Part shown: positions 11,660 through 24,424 of the stretch, one piece after another | Numbering within the stretch: position 1 is the stretch's first letter | Layout: the number at the start of each line of letters is the position of its first letter | Assembly (NCBI GenBank): GCA_028583685.1 | Contig: JAMXIF010001183.1 | Location: forward strand, 17,336,655-17,400,654 | DNA from: Petaurus breviceps papuanus | Lineage: Eukaryota > Chordata > Mammalia > Diprotodontia > Petauridae | DNA length: 64,000 nucleotides | Direction: 5' to 3' | Program-made: the position numbers and the translations under genes | The notes under the pieces: generated by a model | Databases searched by the model: none | Told to the model about the DNA's origin: nothing | Seen by the model: only the letters and a program-made list of their open reading frames with translations

Positions 11660-11840
11660 CATCTTTCCCCTGACTTTCTGTTCTAAATCTCTGGTCTAAT
11701 CAAGTCCTTCAAGATTTCTTGCCTGGATCATTGGAACACACTCTTGACTAGTTTCCTTTCTTCTAGTTGTCTCCACCCAACCTCCAAAATAATTTTCCTT
11801 AGACTCAGATTTGACTGTATCACTTGCCTGCTTAGAAAAG
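11660..11840 (+). repeat. L2 fragment
   Basis: 'cctccaaaataattttccttagactcagatttgactgtatcacttgcctgc' follows the L2 ORF2 3' portion seen in the better copy at 16130-17312. Confidence 0.55.
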
Positions 11841-12124
11841 GGGAAAATGGGACTGGGCTCTAAAACAGAGATGACCAACCTGGTTGGTGGTTGGAGTGTG
11901 AAGGCCTCAAATATGCCTCACCCCTCTATAATCAGCTGGGTCCTGGGATTTTACCAAACCCTACCTTGAACAACAGATGGACCCAGAGACACCTCTTCTT
12001 GGCCACCTGGCATACTTCTCCTCTCTACGATCCATCTCTATTTTCCACCTCTGGCTCAGGGATTGATCGTAAATCAACATTAGCATTACTCCTGTGAACA
12101 AGAATGATGCCTTGCATAGAATAG

Positions 12125-12210
<86 letters not shown>

Positions 12211-12275
12211 CATATGGGTATATATATACATATATACATTTTTATATATACCCATACATATACATATATATGACA
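12125..12275 (+). repeat. (CT)n then (TA)n/(CATA)n compound microsatellite
   Basis: About 35 CT units, one interruption, then TATA and ATACATA runs. Frames over it read Arg-Glu or Tyr-Ile repeats and are not coding. Confidence 0.95.
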
Positions 12276-12616
12276 TTTCCTATGGTCCTGGTCTAGACCA
12301 ACCTAGGGAAACAGAAATTGCAGGTAGTCTTTATTGTCCTCCACACTATAGTCTCTGGTCTAGGGCAACAATAGATAGAAGTTGAATATTGTCTGGAAGG
12401 GGCCAGGACTCCTGAGATCATTCTTATCACTGTCATGCAGAACTAGCAAAAATGGACATTTCCATGGTCATTAGATTGGACTGTAGCAGGTTCCCCACCC
12501 CATGCCTTAGAGGGAATGCAGCCAGATAGTTAATTTGGGTTTGAAGCTCCATGAAAGGGGATACAAATGAAGACTCCAATACTCCATTGGGGGCTGAGTA
12601 AGATGAAGGAGGGCTA

Positions 12617-13190
12617 GTCAGCCAGTCAATAAACATTTTTTAAGCACCTACTGTGTGCCAGCTATGGTAATAAGCCCTGGAGACACGAAGAAAAGCAAAA
12701 GACTACTTCTCTCAAGGAGATCACGGTCTAATGCAGGGGACGACAGACCAACAGCTATGTACAAGCAAGATATAAACGGGATTAACTGGAGGTGATCAAT
12801 AAAGGGAAGACATTAGCATTAAGGGGGAGCAGGAAAGACTTCCTGTAGAAGTAGAATTTTAGCTGGGACTTGAAGGAAGCCAGAGATACCAGGAGGAGGA
12901 GGCGAGGAAGGAAAACATTCTAGGCATGGGGGACAGGGAATGAAAATGTCCTGAGTCAGGCAATGGAAGGAGTGTCCTGTTCCAGGAATAGCAAGGAGGT
13001 CAGTGTCACTGGCTGGCAGAGTGTTGAGTGAGTGACAGTGTGTAATAAGGTGTAAGAAGACTAGGAGGGGGGCGGGGCAGGCTATGAAGAGCTTTGAATG
13101 CTACAGGAGTTTATATTTGGTCCTGGAGGTAATAGGGAGTCATGGTAATTCATTGAGTGGGGAATGGGGTGGGGTGACACAGACATTCCT
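12617..13190 (-). repeat. L2 LINE 3' region, reverse
   Basis: 'agtcaataaacattttttaagcacctactgtgtgccagc' is the reversed L2 tail. It is followed by 'ggcttcctgtag'-like text, 'agctgggacttgaaggaagcc', 'cattctaggcatgggggacag' and 'ctatgaagagctttgaatgc'. The same string of landmarks recurs at 42430-42800 and 50460-50800. Confidence 0.8.
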
Positions 13191-14532
13191 CTGTTCTACT
13201 CTCTACCTTCTCTATCTCACTGAGCAGGGTTGAGTAAAAGTTGAATGTGGCCAAGGCTAGGAAGCAGGAGAGGTTGAAAGACTCCAAGTGGTCAAGAGTT
13301 GTCCTCCTTCCAGGGGAGGCAGAACACTTGCTAAAAAGAAAAGAAAAGAAAAAAAAATCTGGCAAACAGCCAGAGAAGAAGCCTGCTTCCAAAGACACCT
13401 AAGGAAGCTGATCGAGATAGACAGTCCAATGGGGTTTCTGTAAGAGAACCCACCCCCAATTGGCTCCTCCCCGTAGATTCTGAGAGAGCAACAGATGTGC
13501 ACCCAGCTGTTGGGAGGCTAGCCAGTTAGAGAACAGCTGGAGGGGGTGGGGAAAGGGAGGAGGCTTGTTTCAGGTTATGGGTAACCACTGGGGAAAGGAA
13601 GTCAGTGATCTTCCCCAGGATCTGATGAAACTGAGGCCCAGAGCAGAAGGGAACAGAAATGACTGTCAGACACGGGAAGAACAGAGGCCTGGCTAAGCCA
13701 GAAGCATCCCTCTGAGGCTCAGCCTTAGGCTGAGAGCAGAAGGGGGCAACTTCTGGTAACAAGCCCAGTCCACCCACTGGCTTGGGGTCCAGATCCCTCA
13801 GTTCCATGCTCAGAGATATCTTTGACTCCAGCCCCTTCAAGTGCTGCTTACTCTCAGTTTTCCCCGAGTTTGATAGGAGGTGGGTTGGAGGAGGTGGGAG
13901 AGGCTGGGGGCAGCACAAAGCAGAGTTGCTGGGGTCCTGGCTGATCCAGCGCATCCCCTCGTGTCAGAAGTGAGGTTCTTCCACCCTCTAGTGGACATAA
14001 TGAAGACAGCACCATCACCTAATCGGGACCATGGCCTAGAACTATAGAATTTATACGGAGAGGAATGTTAGAGATTTATCTTGTCTAATAATCCCCAAAG
14101 TGTGTTTTGTGGAAGCATAATGTCCTATATCTATGAATAACTGTCCTGTGAGAACACTCCTATGTAAGTAATCTTTTCCACTCTATGAATAGTGAGCTAG
14201 GCATCAGAGAAGTTATAAAGTTTAGATAAGACACAGTCCCTGCCCTCATGGAGTTTACAGCCTAAAAGAATTGATGTAAATTCGCCCAAGCAACCTTCTC
14301 ATTACTGATTCAGTGTCACAGATGCCTTTAAGAGAATGTCTAATGAATATTCTGGACACTGGAAAAGTATATTCTTTATTATTAATGAATATCTACCATC
14401 CCAAGTAGCTCCCCATCACAAAGGCCCATTTTGTGTGTGTGTTGCCCGTGTAGGTTATGTGTACATCCAGACAGGTTTGTCTAAATGTAGATCTCAGAAC
14501 GGCATGAATAGATATCTCTAGTGTCTCATGTG
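13191..14532. other. Intergenic with small L2 relic
   Basis: No gene seen. About 14225-14270 ('cacagtccctgccctcatggagtttacagcctaa') is a reversed L2 piece. A minus-strand frame of 142 codons at 13526-13954 has no recognisable feature. Confidence 0.5.
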
Positions 14533-14800
14533 GAACAACTAGGTGGCAGAGAGGATGGGCTCAAAAGCAGGAAGACATCTTCCTGAGTTCAATTCTGGTC
14601 TCAGAGACTTAACTAGCTGTATGACGCTGGGTAAGTCACTTAGCCCTGTTTGCCTCAGTTTCCTCATCTGTAAAATGAGCTGAAGAAGAAAATGGCAAAC
14701 CACTACAGGATCTTTGCCCCCCCCAAAAAAACCCTAAATGGGGTCACAAAGAGTGGGACCCTACTGAAAAACTACGAATGACAAGCAAAAACAACTAGAG
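14533..14800 (+). repeat. Marsupial tRNA-type SINE, near full length
   Basis: Head 'acaactaggtggcagagagg', 'ctagctgtatgacgctgggtaagtcac', 'ctcagtttcctcatctgtaaaatgagctg' and tail 'aatggcaaaccactacaggatctttgcc', followed by 'gggtcacaaagagtggga'. Confidence 0.9.
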
Positions 14801-15057
14801 TCTCATTCACTCCTCCACTAGGGAGACTTTAATTCCTGCCTGGAGGGGAGCAGAAGACTGGAATAACCTCAGAGTGATTATCTAAATAGAGTTTTGTCTA
14901 TCTGTCCCGATAAGTAAGTATCCCTAGTCTATGGGAAATGACTTTTTCTTTGGACAGCTAACTTCACATGACTATCACTGAACTGGAAAGAGTGCTCCTA
15001 AGTTACATCTAAAGGTTTGACTCCCTTCCCACCCAAAGCTGCTTATATAAAGACTAT

Positions 15058-15297
15058 CTTTTTTTTGTTCAGTTGTGGTCAACTCTTCATGACCCCCCTT
15101 TGGGGTTTTCTTGCAAAGATACTGGAGTGATTTGCCATTTCCTTTTCATTTTATAGATGAGGAAACTGAGGCAGAGTTAAGTGACTTACCCAGGGTCACA
15201 CAGCTAGTAAGTATCTGAGGCCAGATTTGAATTCAGGAAAATGAGTCTTCCTGATTCCAGGCCCAGTGCTCTATCCATTCTACCACCTAGCTGCCTC
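15058..15297 (-). repeat. Marsupial tRNA-type SINE, reverse
   Basis: 'ttcagttgtggtcaactcttcatgac', 'gcaaagatactggagtga', 'gaggaaactgaggcag', 'ggtcacacagctagtaagt' and the reversed head 'taccacctagctgcc'. Confidence 0.92.
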
Positions 15298-16129
15298 TGA
15301 CTATCATATTAGTGAATAAATCCATTTATCCAAGATGATTACAAACAGAAATCAGAGAAGTCAGACAAATTAGAAAACACCAAATAATACACAAGTGAAT
15401 GATCTCTCAGATTAAGATCGAAAGAGAAGTCTCACACAAAGGCAAATTCCCCAAAGTCTCTGATGTAAAAAACTGGAGGCCAGAGCCAAGCTTCAAGAAC
15501 TAGCTCTTCCACATGCCAGCAACTTCCCAAAGTCTTCCTCTTCCTCTAGGAATCTCTCCCTACAGAGAGCCTGGCATCATCAATGTCCTCTCTCAAAGCC
15601 AGAAGCCAGAAGAACTCTCCTCTCCCAAACTTTCACCAACTCCACCCATCAAGAAGGCACAGAAATGAGGAATGATTTTCTTCTCCAGTAAGGACAGTCT
15701 TAAACAAATGCTAAGCTTGAACCCTGAGATATATTCACACAAAAGTTCTCCTGGTGAGAGAGGTATGATTACAAATCTTGGAATAATTACCACAATCTCT
15801 GAAGAATAAAAGTTGTAGGTGACCTCAAAGATCAATGGTGGGAGGAGAGATCAAAATGGGTACATCTAGCTTGTTGCATTTCCAAAGAGGACATAGAAAT
15901 ACATGATGAGATACTCAAAGTATTCAAGTGGATCTTTGATGTATGAAGTCCCTTCAATGATGAAAGTCACAACCCCTGTCCTTCTTTTATGACTTACCCA
16001 TGCTCTCCCAAAAATTTATCACAAGGGATGACTCAAGGTATTGGGGCACTTTCTTACTTCCTCTTGACATTGTAACAATACCAATAGAATGCTCAATTCT
16101 ACAAAGACTTCATCTTCATCCTCTGCAAC
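15298..16129. other. Intergenic, no gene recognised
   Basis: No coding exon or repeat family identified in this stretch. Confidence 0.45.
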
Positions 16130-17312
16130 AGATGTTGAGTAGCAAACATTTGCACATCACTCCCCTACTCAGTCAATTACAGTGACTTCCTATTGCTTCA
16201 AGGAGCAAATACAAAACACCCTGGCATTGAAAGCCTCTCATAGCCTTCTACCTTTCCAGTCTTCCTACATCTCATTCCCTGGACATATACTCTTTAATCC
16301 AATGACACTGGCATCCTGGTTACTCTACAAGTAATACACTCCATCTCTCAGCTCTGGGAATTTTCTCTGACTATGCCCCATGCCTGGAATGTTTTCTTTC
16401 TTCCTCTTTGACAACTGTCGACCTTTAGAAAAAGTTTGGTTAAAGGAGACAAACAAATAGTGGTATACAGCTGCAGAATTTATTCCTTATTCCCTTAAGG
16501 CTAGCAGTACTTGCGCAAGGAGGCAGGACTAAAGCCCTGACTCCAGAACAAAAGGATGAGAGAGCTTAAGTACATTTTAAGACCATCCCATTTAGGGGTG
16601 GTTGAGACACACAAATTTATGATCCCCATAATGGTTTAAACATTGTATGAGAAAGGAATTTCTTAATTGTATAAATGATAAATACAGAAAAACAAGAGAG
16701 ATGACAAAGTGTCAATTGAAATTATGATCCAGAATATAAGATTAGAAAAAGTTTAGCCAAGTTAATGCCTTGAGTTGAGGGTCTTGTCCTTAAGGGCTAT
16801 AAAATAGGCCTCTTCAGGTTGACCTAAGTAGGAGGGTTCTCCGAGAGTAAGACGAAGCTGGGTCTGCTTGGAATTTATGATCTCTGGATGCCTGTGTTAA
16901 ATCCTACTCCCGGCTTTATCTGGTCTTTGGAATGGCTGAGATAGAAAGAGAGCCTTTTTTGTAAAATGAGGCATAGCAGCCTGTTTGATTAATTCAAACT
17001 TTGACCAAAATATGATATTAAATGATTATCACTACCAATCTTTCCTGACTTCCTTTAAGTTCTAACTAAAATCCCACCTTGTACAGGAAGCTTTCCCCAA
17101 CCCCTTACAATTCTGATGCTTTCCCTCTATTATTTTCTATTTATCCCACATATAACTTGTTTTGTATATATTTGTTAGGATGTTGTCTCCCCTTATTAGA
17201 TTATAAGCTCCTTGAGGACAGAGACAGTCTTCTGCTTCTTTTCTTATTCCCAGAATTTAGCACAATGCTTGGCACATAATAGGTATTTAATAAATGTTTA
17301 TCGATCAGTTGT
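16130..17312 (+). repeat. L2 LINE 3' end, split by an LTR
   Basis: Left part has 'catcactcccctactcagtcaatta', 'cagtgacttcctattgcttcaaggagcaaatac' and 'atgcctggaatgtttt'. Right part has 'cttcctttaagttctaactaaaatcccacctt', 'cttattagattataagctccttgaggacag' and the tail 'cttggcacataataggtatttaataaatg'. The two halves join in L2 order around the LTR at 16416-17031, so L2 was there first. Confidence 0.85.
16416..17031 (-). mobile_element. Solo LTR, family A (retrovirus-like fossil)
   Basis: Begins TGTCGACC and ends TTATCA, so read on the minus strand it runs TGATAATC...GTCGACA with the usual TG/CA ends. Shared text with the other family A copies includes 'aaagtttggttaaaggagacaaacaaat', 'tttattcc..cccttaaggctagcag' (which carries the reversed polyadenylation signal) and 'tttgaccaaaatatgatattaaatgat'. 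It sits inside an L2 and is therefore younger than that L2. About 616 bases; broken, non-coding. Confidence 0.8.
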
Positions 17313-17639
17313 TGTACTAGGAGGTTGATAAGGAGCCCCTATGATTAATCTGAATCTCCCCTCTCCCTTGCACTAGATGAGATTATAGGGTTTGAACATT
17401 TGTCAAAAAGTGGAATACCTTTCATATGCACTACCCTTAACTTTTACTGGGATAACACACCAAATTCCTCTTATTGGTATCTAGTGATTGGGGCTACCTC
17501 CTGTTAACTGGTTACTGAAAGTCAAGGGGATGAACTCCTGTCTAAGGAATGTTCTGCCAACCAAGGTTTCTAACAGTGAGTTCTGGAAAGGATTGGCCTC
17601 TTTTGGACCTTCCTTCCTTGTAATACACCCTCTCTCCTT

Positions 17640-17822
17640 TAGAAGAGGCAGTTTGGTATAATGAAAAGACTGTTGAACTTAGTCATAAGACTTAGATCAA
17701 ATCCTAGCTCTGTGTAATTCATTAAGCTCTTTTGATCTCAGTTTCCTCATCTATAAAATGAGGAAGAATTGAGCTAAATAGCCTCTAAAATCTCTTCCAA
17801 TTCAAGTTCTATGACCGTATTA
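17640..17822 (+). repeat. MIR SINE relic
   Basis: 'agaggcagtttggtataatgaaaagac', 'atcaaatcctagctctg', 'gatctcagtttcctcatctataaaatgagg' and 'tctcttccaattcaagttctatgac', in full MIR order. Confidence 0.85.
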
Positions 17823-19294
17823 CCCTTTGGATTTCTAGCAAGGGAGGATGGGGAGGGGACAACCCTAATCCCCAGAAGTAATAATGATATGTTGCAGAAA
17901 CTCATGGTAGTTCAAGAATTGCTTGCTCAGGCAGGCCTAAGATTGGAAGTTCTTGGGCCTTGAGTTCTGGAATGCCTTCCCTTTACCTGTTTCCTGTTCT
18001 GGGAACAGTTCAACTGACTAGCTGTGGTAAGAATTTTCCAGGTCCTTGCTAGCAACTGCATGAATAAGTCTGTGTACAAGTTACAAACAGACTGCAGTTT
18101 ATCTACTCAAGAGTGTGACACACCACATCAGTAGAGATGGACATATGTCTCCCACATTTTCATAGCTATAGTCTGTCTTCCTGAGCTACATGACCCAGAG
18201 TTTGGGTAAGATCAGGCAGTGTCATGTAGGCAGACTTACGAAACAGTTTTGGGTAAGATAAGGTAGGTCATGGGAGATAGTATATTTTAACCAAAAGGGG
18301 AAAATGTGCTTAAATGTTCTTTAGTGTAGCCATTTACACTGAATCAATGAATATAGCACCTTCTTTGTCAGTTAGTTAACATTCGTTAAGCTGCTACCAC
18401 ATGCTTTATTAGATAGGGTAAAGGGGAAAGAGATGAGTTCCTGGAACTGTTCAAAGTCCTATAAGTTTGGGGTTTTGTTTTGTTGTAACTGTAAAGTGAT
18501 TGGGGGAAGGGAGGTACTGAAAGAGACATTCAGTATTTTTATGTAATAACAGCAAATGTAGCACAAAATAAAGTCAGTTATGTTCTTCCAAAAATCCACT
18601 TTTGGCATAGCAATACTGAGAAATGTATTATCCCACCCTCATCAACTACTTTGTTCTTTGAGAGTACCTGAGTTCAGGATTTGGGCTTTCAGAGATCAGA
18701 AGGAGAAGATTTCTATAAAAGCATGTTTTTAAGAGGAAAATGCCATGAGGAGGACTCTCCACCTGAAGAATTGAAGCCCTGCCATGATTGGCTGGGAGAT
18801 CTGGACCTTACCAATCCTCTGTGGTAATTGTTTCGAGTTTCCTGGACAATCCAGGTGTAAAAGGTGTGACACTTGATCATTCCTTTGTTTGGGGCTAATC
18901 TGGCTTCTGAAAAAAGCAGTTGCTAAATTAAATCCGTTTCACTTTTCATCCCGCTGAGTATGCTTTGCCACAAGGTTCTAAGAGAAGCAGTTGCTGAGTT
19001 TTCTGTTCAGAATTCTGTTTTGAGGCAGCAGTTGCTCATTTGAAACATGACAAGCTGGAACCTATGGAGAACACAAGCTACTTTAGGGATTTTCATCTGA
19101 AGAATAAAAGTGCTAGAAATTTTTAAAATTAACAACAGTTTTGTGATTCTAGTACAAATGTAATTTACCTGATTTATTAACAGAAGATGAGACTTTGCTT
19201 ACTAACTATACACTAAGGTGGGGTCTTTTGTAGAGAGAGCCTAGCAGCTGAACCAATAAAAGTTAGATTTAAGTACTATGTGAAAAAGAGAAGG
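17823..19294. other. Intergenic, no gene recognised
   Basis: Only a weak reversed L2-like piece near 18370-18470 is suspected. No coding exon found. Confidence 0.45.
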
Positions 19295-19441
19295 GGTGTC
19301 TAGGTGTCAAAGTGAATAGAGCACCAGCCCTGGAGTCAAGAGGACCTGAGTTCAAATCCAGCCTCAGACACTTAACACAAAAACTAGCCCTGTGAACTTG
19401 GGCCAGTCACTTAACTCCAGCTGCCTTCCAAAAAAAAAAGA
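19295..19441 (+). repeat. Marsupial tRNA-type SINE
   Basis: 'ggtgtctaggtgtcaaagtgaatagagcaccagccctggagtcaagaggacctgagttcaaatcc', then 'cactta' repeats, 'cttgggccagtcacttaactcc' and a poly-A end. Confidence 0.92.
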
Positions 19442-21635
19442 GATCCTAACTGTGCAGTTAGGTTAACTGTCAGGTTAACTCTCACTCATTAGCAGCACCT
19501 CCCCCCCACCTTTTCTTTTCTTTTTTTTTGCAATGAGCCTGGAACACGCCCTATTGCTACCTGTTGCTGAGAGGAACAAGAATAAAGTGTAAAGAAAATC
19601 TATTCTATTTTCTTTGATAGTTGTTGACCAACAGAGATGATATTTCTCTGCATTGCCCTTTGTTGTTGCTGAGAGATGGAATCCTACAAAGGGGCAGAGT
19701 TGGAGAAACTTTGCCAACTTTGGAATAAATATTGTTGCTTTTTCTCCAAAGAGCATAACATTACCTCAGCTGAAGTTATCATCTAAGCCTAAAACTGTCA
19801 GAGACAGATACTAGAGTTGCTGGGAATAAAAAAGTCCAACTGAGCAGAGGTACAATTTGGAAACAGAATCAGAGAAATCACCCTGTGGATTAAATAGTAT
19901 GGCTGAGATATCATTCCCCTTGGGGTATTAGTCAAGCACATGATGGACCAGCTCAGCTTAGCAACAGAAGCAATATAGAAGTTATGATCATCAAGGAAGT
20001 TTTATGGACTATTCCTGAGACAGAAAAAGGGCACCAAAATTTACATTTTCAAAGTTATAAGTTGCCCTGACCACATTACTACCCTGGGATATTAAGTGCT
20101 TACCTAATCTCCCGGTAGATACTGTGTGCATTAATGGAAGCATGTAATTGAGGTTTATGGGTGCAATGTTGTGTAAATACTATGTGTTTGCTTTGCATTT
20201 TTAATAAATTTGGTTAATGTTAACTGAGCATTAGTGGCTGATTTATTCATGGGAAATATACCTGTAAGGACTCACAAGCTATAATGGAAATAAGTAAGCC
20301 ATGAGGATTAACCCCAGGATAGTAAAAGTTAGAATAATAACCAGATGGTTGTTCTTTTGGGAAGTCATTTTAGGTCAGCAATCCAGTCCTGGCCTAAGGA
20401 AAGAGAAAGCCTAGAGACTAATTCAATAGTAGCACAAAAGACCTTTACCTTCCAGAGGGAGTGTAATGAGTATAAAAGGCTATTGAATGTTTTATGTTTC
20501 CTACATTTTGCCATGCCTTTTAAAATATATATATATATTTTCTGAAGCGAAGGAAATCTAAACAATCAGAAAACTGCCATACCTGATACTCATATAATAT
20601 AGCAAATGCCTTTGTTACTCATATTTAGGGAGACCCTAGACATGATCCATACTAAAGCTTGGTTTTAGAGATTTTCTTGAGTTTAGTCCAGGGTAGAGGC
20701 AGACTTAGAGAGCCTATCCCCTTTGGGGTCAGGTCCTCCAAGATGAATTCAGGAGCCGGGGTCAACTTTGGGGAACCCTAGACAACAAAGCACACTAGTC
20801 CTCTTATAAAAAAGAAGAAAATTTATGATGAGCATTTCAATAGAAGATGACAAAATATCCCACTGAAACAATGGTTTTGTTGCCTTTGACTCCATGATTA
20901 AACCAGGACTGTCAACAACTTTATTTGCCTCTCCAAGGAGAATTGTGAACCATCCTTCCAGTTCATTTTGTTTTGTCTTGTTTTATTTTGTTATAAGGTT
21001 GACTCTGAGGTTACTTCAGAACCAGAGCCCCTAAATAATGCCCCCAAAAGATTCTGACCTCTTTTTCTGGGACTAGACATCAAGCCTAGGTTAACATAAA
21101 CAACTCTATTTTTTATTTAATATAACCACTCCTGAGAGTTTTTTATTAAATGTAGCCAGATATGACTAAAGTTAGCCTGCCAATCTTAGCATAGAACTAA
21201 CATATGATTCAATATGCATTGAAATAATGTAATATTGTTGGAAATCACATCACTCTGTATTAGTCTGGCTGGGTTTGCCAATCAATCCCAAGTTGGACAA
21301 CCACCCAAATTCTAACTACACTGAATAAATGAAAAGCCAATGAACCAATGAATTTGTACTTCCTACCCTAGATGCATGGACAAATAAGGACATTGCCCAA
21401 GCATGTCCCACTGACCTCCCTAACCCCTGGACATTGCCATCTGTCCCAGAACTGGGAAAGGAGCCCCTTAGGTTCTTGAAATTGTTTGCAGTGGGAATAT
21501 GCTCGTGGCAAGACTGGTACAAGAGGAGGAATCAAATGACAGTCCAGTTCAGGTATCTCTGGTTGTAAAGTTATTTCACTAATTCTGAAAAAATGTGTCC
21601 TGAACACCCTAAGAATGTTAAGATTGATACAATTT
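19442..21635. other. Intergenic, no gene recognised
   Basis: AT-rich. No gene or clearly named repeat. The stretch 20600-21530 reads like diffuse old repeat DNA but I cannot assign a family. Confidence 0.4.
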
Positions 21636-21636
21636 A

Positions 21637-22125
21637 TAAGAAATGAGGAGAAGACAGACTTCATAATAACCTGGAGAGACTTATATAAACTGATGCTGAG
21701 TGAGGAGAGCAGAAACAGAAGAACTTTGTATACAATTACAGATACATAGTAGGTGTGATGACTAACTTTGATAGAGTGGGCTCCTCTCAGCAATGCAAGG
21801 TTATAAGACAACTCCAAAGACTCATGATGGAAAGGGATATCCACATCCAGAGAAAGAACTAGAGAGTCTGAATGCAGAGTGAAGCAAACTAGTTGGTCTC
21901 TTTCTTTTTCTTGTTTTGTTTCCTCTTTCCCATTGTCCATTCCATTGGTTATAATCCTTCTTTACAATCTGACTAATGTTTAATGTGAAGGTATTTGTAA
22001 ATTCTGTATTTAACTGCATGCCACCATGGGGTGGGGAGGGGGAGAAAATCTGAAACTCAAGGGATTGTGGAACTGAGTGTTGTAAACTAAAAGTAAATAA
22101 ACAAATTAATTAAAAACAAATAAAT
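21637..22125 (+). mobile_element. L1 3' end, 5'-truncated
   Basis: 'ataagaaatgaggag', 'aacctggagagacttatataaactgatgctgagtgaggagagcag', 'ctcctctcagcaatgcaag' and 'catccagagaaagaac', ending in an A-rich tail near 22125. Closely related to the 3' part of the L1 at 27245-28292. The 190-codon minus-strand frame covering it is antisense and not a gene. Confidence 0.85.
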
Positions 22126-22357
22126 GGCATAGTGCACAAATAGATCTTTTAAACTAAAATATTTTGGTGTTTACCAAATTAAATGTCTGTGTTTGATTTA
22201 TCCAAGAATGGACTTGACAACAGTTGTATAAATGAATCTCTAATCATAAACTTCAGAACCTTAATGGAACATTCACTTTCCATTTGAAACAGTGGATAGA
22301 GATTGTTATAATACAGTTTTAAAAGACTGGAAATAAAGTAATTTAAGATGTGTGAAA

Positions 22358-22602
22358 AAAAATTTGTTGTTTAGTCATGTCTGCCTCTTTATGACCCCAT
22401 TTTCTTAGCAGAGATACTGGAGTGGTTTTCCATTTCCTTCTCCGGCTCATTTTCCAGATGAGGAACCAAGTTAAACAGAGTTAAGTGACTTGCCCAAGGT
22501 CACAGAGCTAGTAAGTGTCTCAGACCAGATTTGAACTCACGTAGTCTTCCTGACTCCAGGTCTGGCACTCTATTAACTACACCACCTAGTTACCTATTAA
22601 AA
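22358..22602 (-). repeat. Marsupial tRNA-type SINE, reverse
   Basis: 'ttgttgtttagtcatgtctgcctctttatgacc', 'agcagagatactggagtgg', 'gacttgcccaaggtcacagagctagtaag' and the reversed head 'caccacctagttacc'. Confidence 0.9.
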
Positions 22603-23117
22603 AAAAAGACAGTGGAGAAATGATAAAAATATTTATGGAACTGAAATACAAAACATAATATCATAGTACATATTTATATGAAGTTTCCTGTTCTGAAAAA
22701 GTCACTGTAGTTTTAAAAGGAAAAGATGAAGCAAAGGAATATCTTATTTCTATCCAAAAGTCTACTTTGCATGTTTCTTTAGCCCAGTGATGTCAAACTC
22801 AAATAGAAAGAATCCCTGGAGCAGCATATTGGCTCAGAAAATTAAAAATTTTTTTTAAAAAAGATTGATACACTTTAGTTCCATTAGTAGTATGTTCAAT
22901 TTTTGGTCAGTGACCAAGTCTAACCCTTTTACAAGCTACTCTTTCCAGGAACATAAGACTCTCTAGATTACATCTTCAGAAATGAATTCAGAAATCAAAA
23001 GTCCAATGACTATGACCCTGATTGACGAACATTTAATTTACCTCATCTTGCTTAGTCTCAGGTTCATAGTTGTACTTCCTGGCCATCTCCAATTTTACCT
23101 CTGAAAATAGTAATCAA

Positions 23118-23378
23118 TTTAACGCTACTGTTCTTGGTAAGTATGTATTAATCAATTACCCAATGTGCTTTACAAACATTATCTCATTTGAGCTTCTTAG
23201 AAATTCTGAGAGATAGGTACTGATACCCATTTCACAATTGAGGAAATTGAGGCAGATAGAGATTAAATGACTTGTCCAGGACTGTCCAGCTAGTATATCT
23301 CTGACGCTGCATTTGAACTTAAGTCTTCCAGGTCCAGTGCTCTAGCCATTGCTACATCTAGCTGCTTCAAGGACTCCA
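23118..23378 (-). repeat. MIR SINE, reverse, near full length
   Basis: 'tttacaaacattatctcatttgagcttc', 'gataggtactgatacccatttcacaattgaggaaattgagg', 'aaatgacttgtccagg' and 'ccagtgctctagccattgctacat'. Confidence 0.85.
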
Positions 23379-23472
23379 AACCATTTACTCTGATTTCCCT
23401 ATCCATAATGTTCCTAACTGGCCACTGTTTCCCTATAGGTATGGTCTTTCCTTATTAGAATGTAAGCTTTTT

Positions 23473-23636
23473 GGGGATAGCTAGGTGGCGTAGTTGAATA
23501 GAGCACTAGTCCTGGAGTCTGGAGGACCTGAGTTCAAATATGACCTTAGACACTTGACACTTAACTAGCTGTGACCTTGGGCAAGTCACTTAACCCCAGT
23601 TGCCTTGCCTTCCCCCCTCCAAAAACAAAAACAGGA
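23473..23636 (+). repeat. Marsupial tRNA-type SINE
   Basis: 'ggatagctaggtggcgtagttgaatagagcactagtcctggagtctggaggacctgagttcaaa', then 'cttgggcaagtcacttaacccc' and an A-rich end. Confidence 0.92.
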
Positions 23637-23689
23637 GAATGTAAGTTTTTTGAGCACAATGCACTTCCTTGTATAGAAGCACGTAGGTT

Positions 23690-23912
23690 CCACAGTGAGT
23701 AGGGATTTGGTCTGGAGTAAAGAAGACCTAATTTCAAATCCAGAATCAGTCATTACTAGCTGGGTTACCCCTGAACAAGTCTGTTTGTCTCAGTTTCCCT
23801 AACTGTAAAATGGGGAAAATAATAGCAACTATTCCTCAAGGTTGTTGTGAAGATCAAATGAGATAACATTTGTAAAGTGCCTGGCACATAGTAGGTGCTA
23901 TGTAAATACTTA
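23690..23912 (+). repeat. MIR SINE, near full length
   Basis: 'ctagctgggttacccctgaacaagtc', 'ctcagtttccctaactgtaaaatggggaaaataatagcaac' and the 3' part 'aggttgttgtgaagatcaaatgagataac', 'aagtgcctggcacatagtaggtgc'. Confidence 0.88.
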
Positions 23913-23929
23913 TTCCCTTTCATTCTTCT

Positions 23930-24030
23930 TCCCTTCCTCTTTGTATTTGAATCCCCAGCCTTCAACAAAATGCTTGGCACATAATAAGCACTCAATGAAT
24001 GCTTTTTCATTCATTTATTCATTCAAAAAT
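23930..24030 (+). repeat. L2 3' tail
   Basis: 'ttgtatttgaatccccagccttcaac', 'aatgcttggcacataataagcactcaatgaatgc'. Confidence 0.75.
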
Positions 24031-24424
24031 TCACAAAAGAAAATTTCTCATATCTTCTGGAACTAGACAGCAAAGTAAAAATAAAAGGAATCCACAAATC
24101 ATTTCCTAAAAGAAACCTCAAGCAGAAGACACTCAGGGATGACATAACTTCTAGGTTAACAGGGGAAAAAATATTTCAAGCATCCAGAAAGAAAGAGTTC
24201 AAGTACCAAGGAATCACAGTCAGGATCCCACAAGGCAATTCTATAATTAATAAAGAACAGAAAATCTTGGGATACAATATGCCAAAAGGAAAAAAAAAAA
24301 GGCTTACAACCAAGAACAATGCCTTGAAAAACCAAGTATAATCCAATGGGGGGGGGGGGGAATAGATCTTTAATAGAAGAGAAATTTTAATAAAGAGATA
24401 AAAGCAGAAGAATCTTCCCTCTCC

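Noticed and set aside
13526-13954. 142-codon minus-strand frame
   Set aside because: No signal, domain or splice context; ordinary length for GC-moderate random DNA.
21368-21940. 190-codon minus-strand frame
   Set aside because: Runs antisense through an L1 3' end; no protein similarity recognised.
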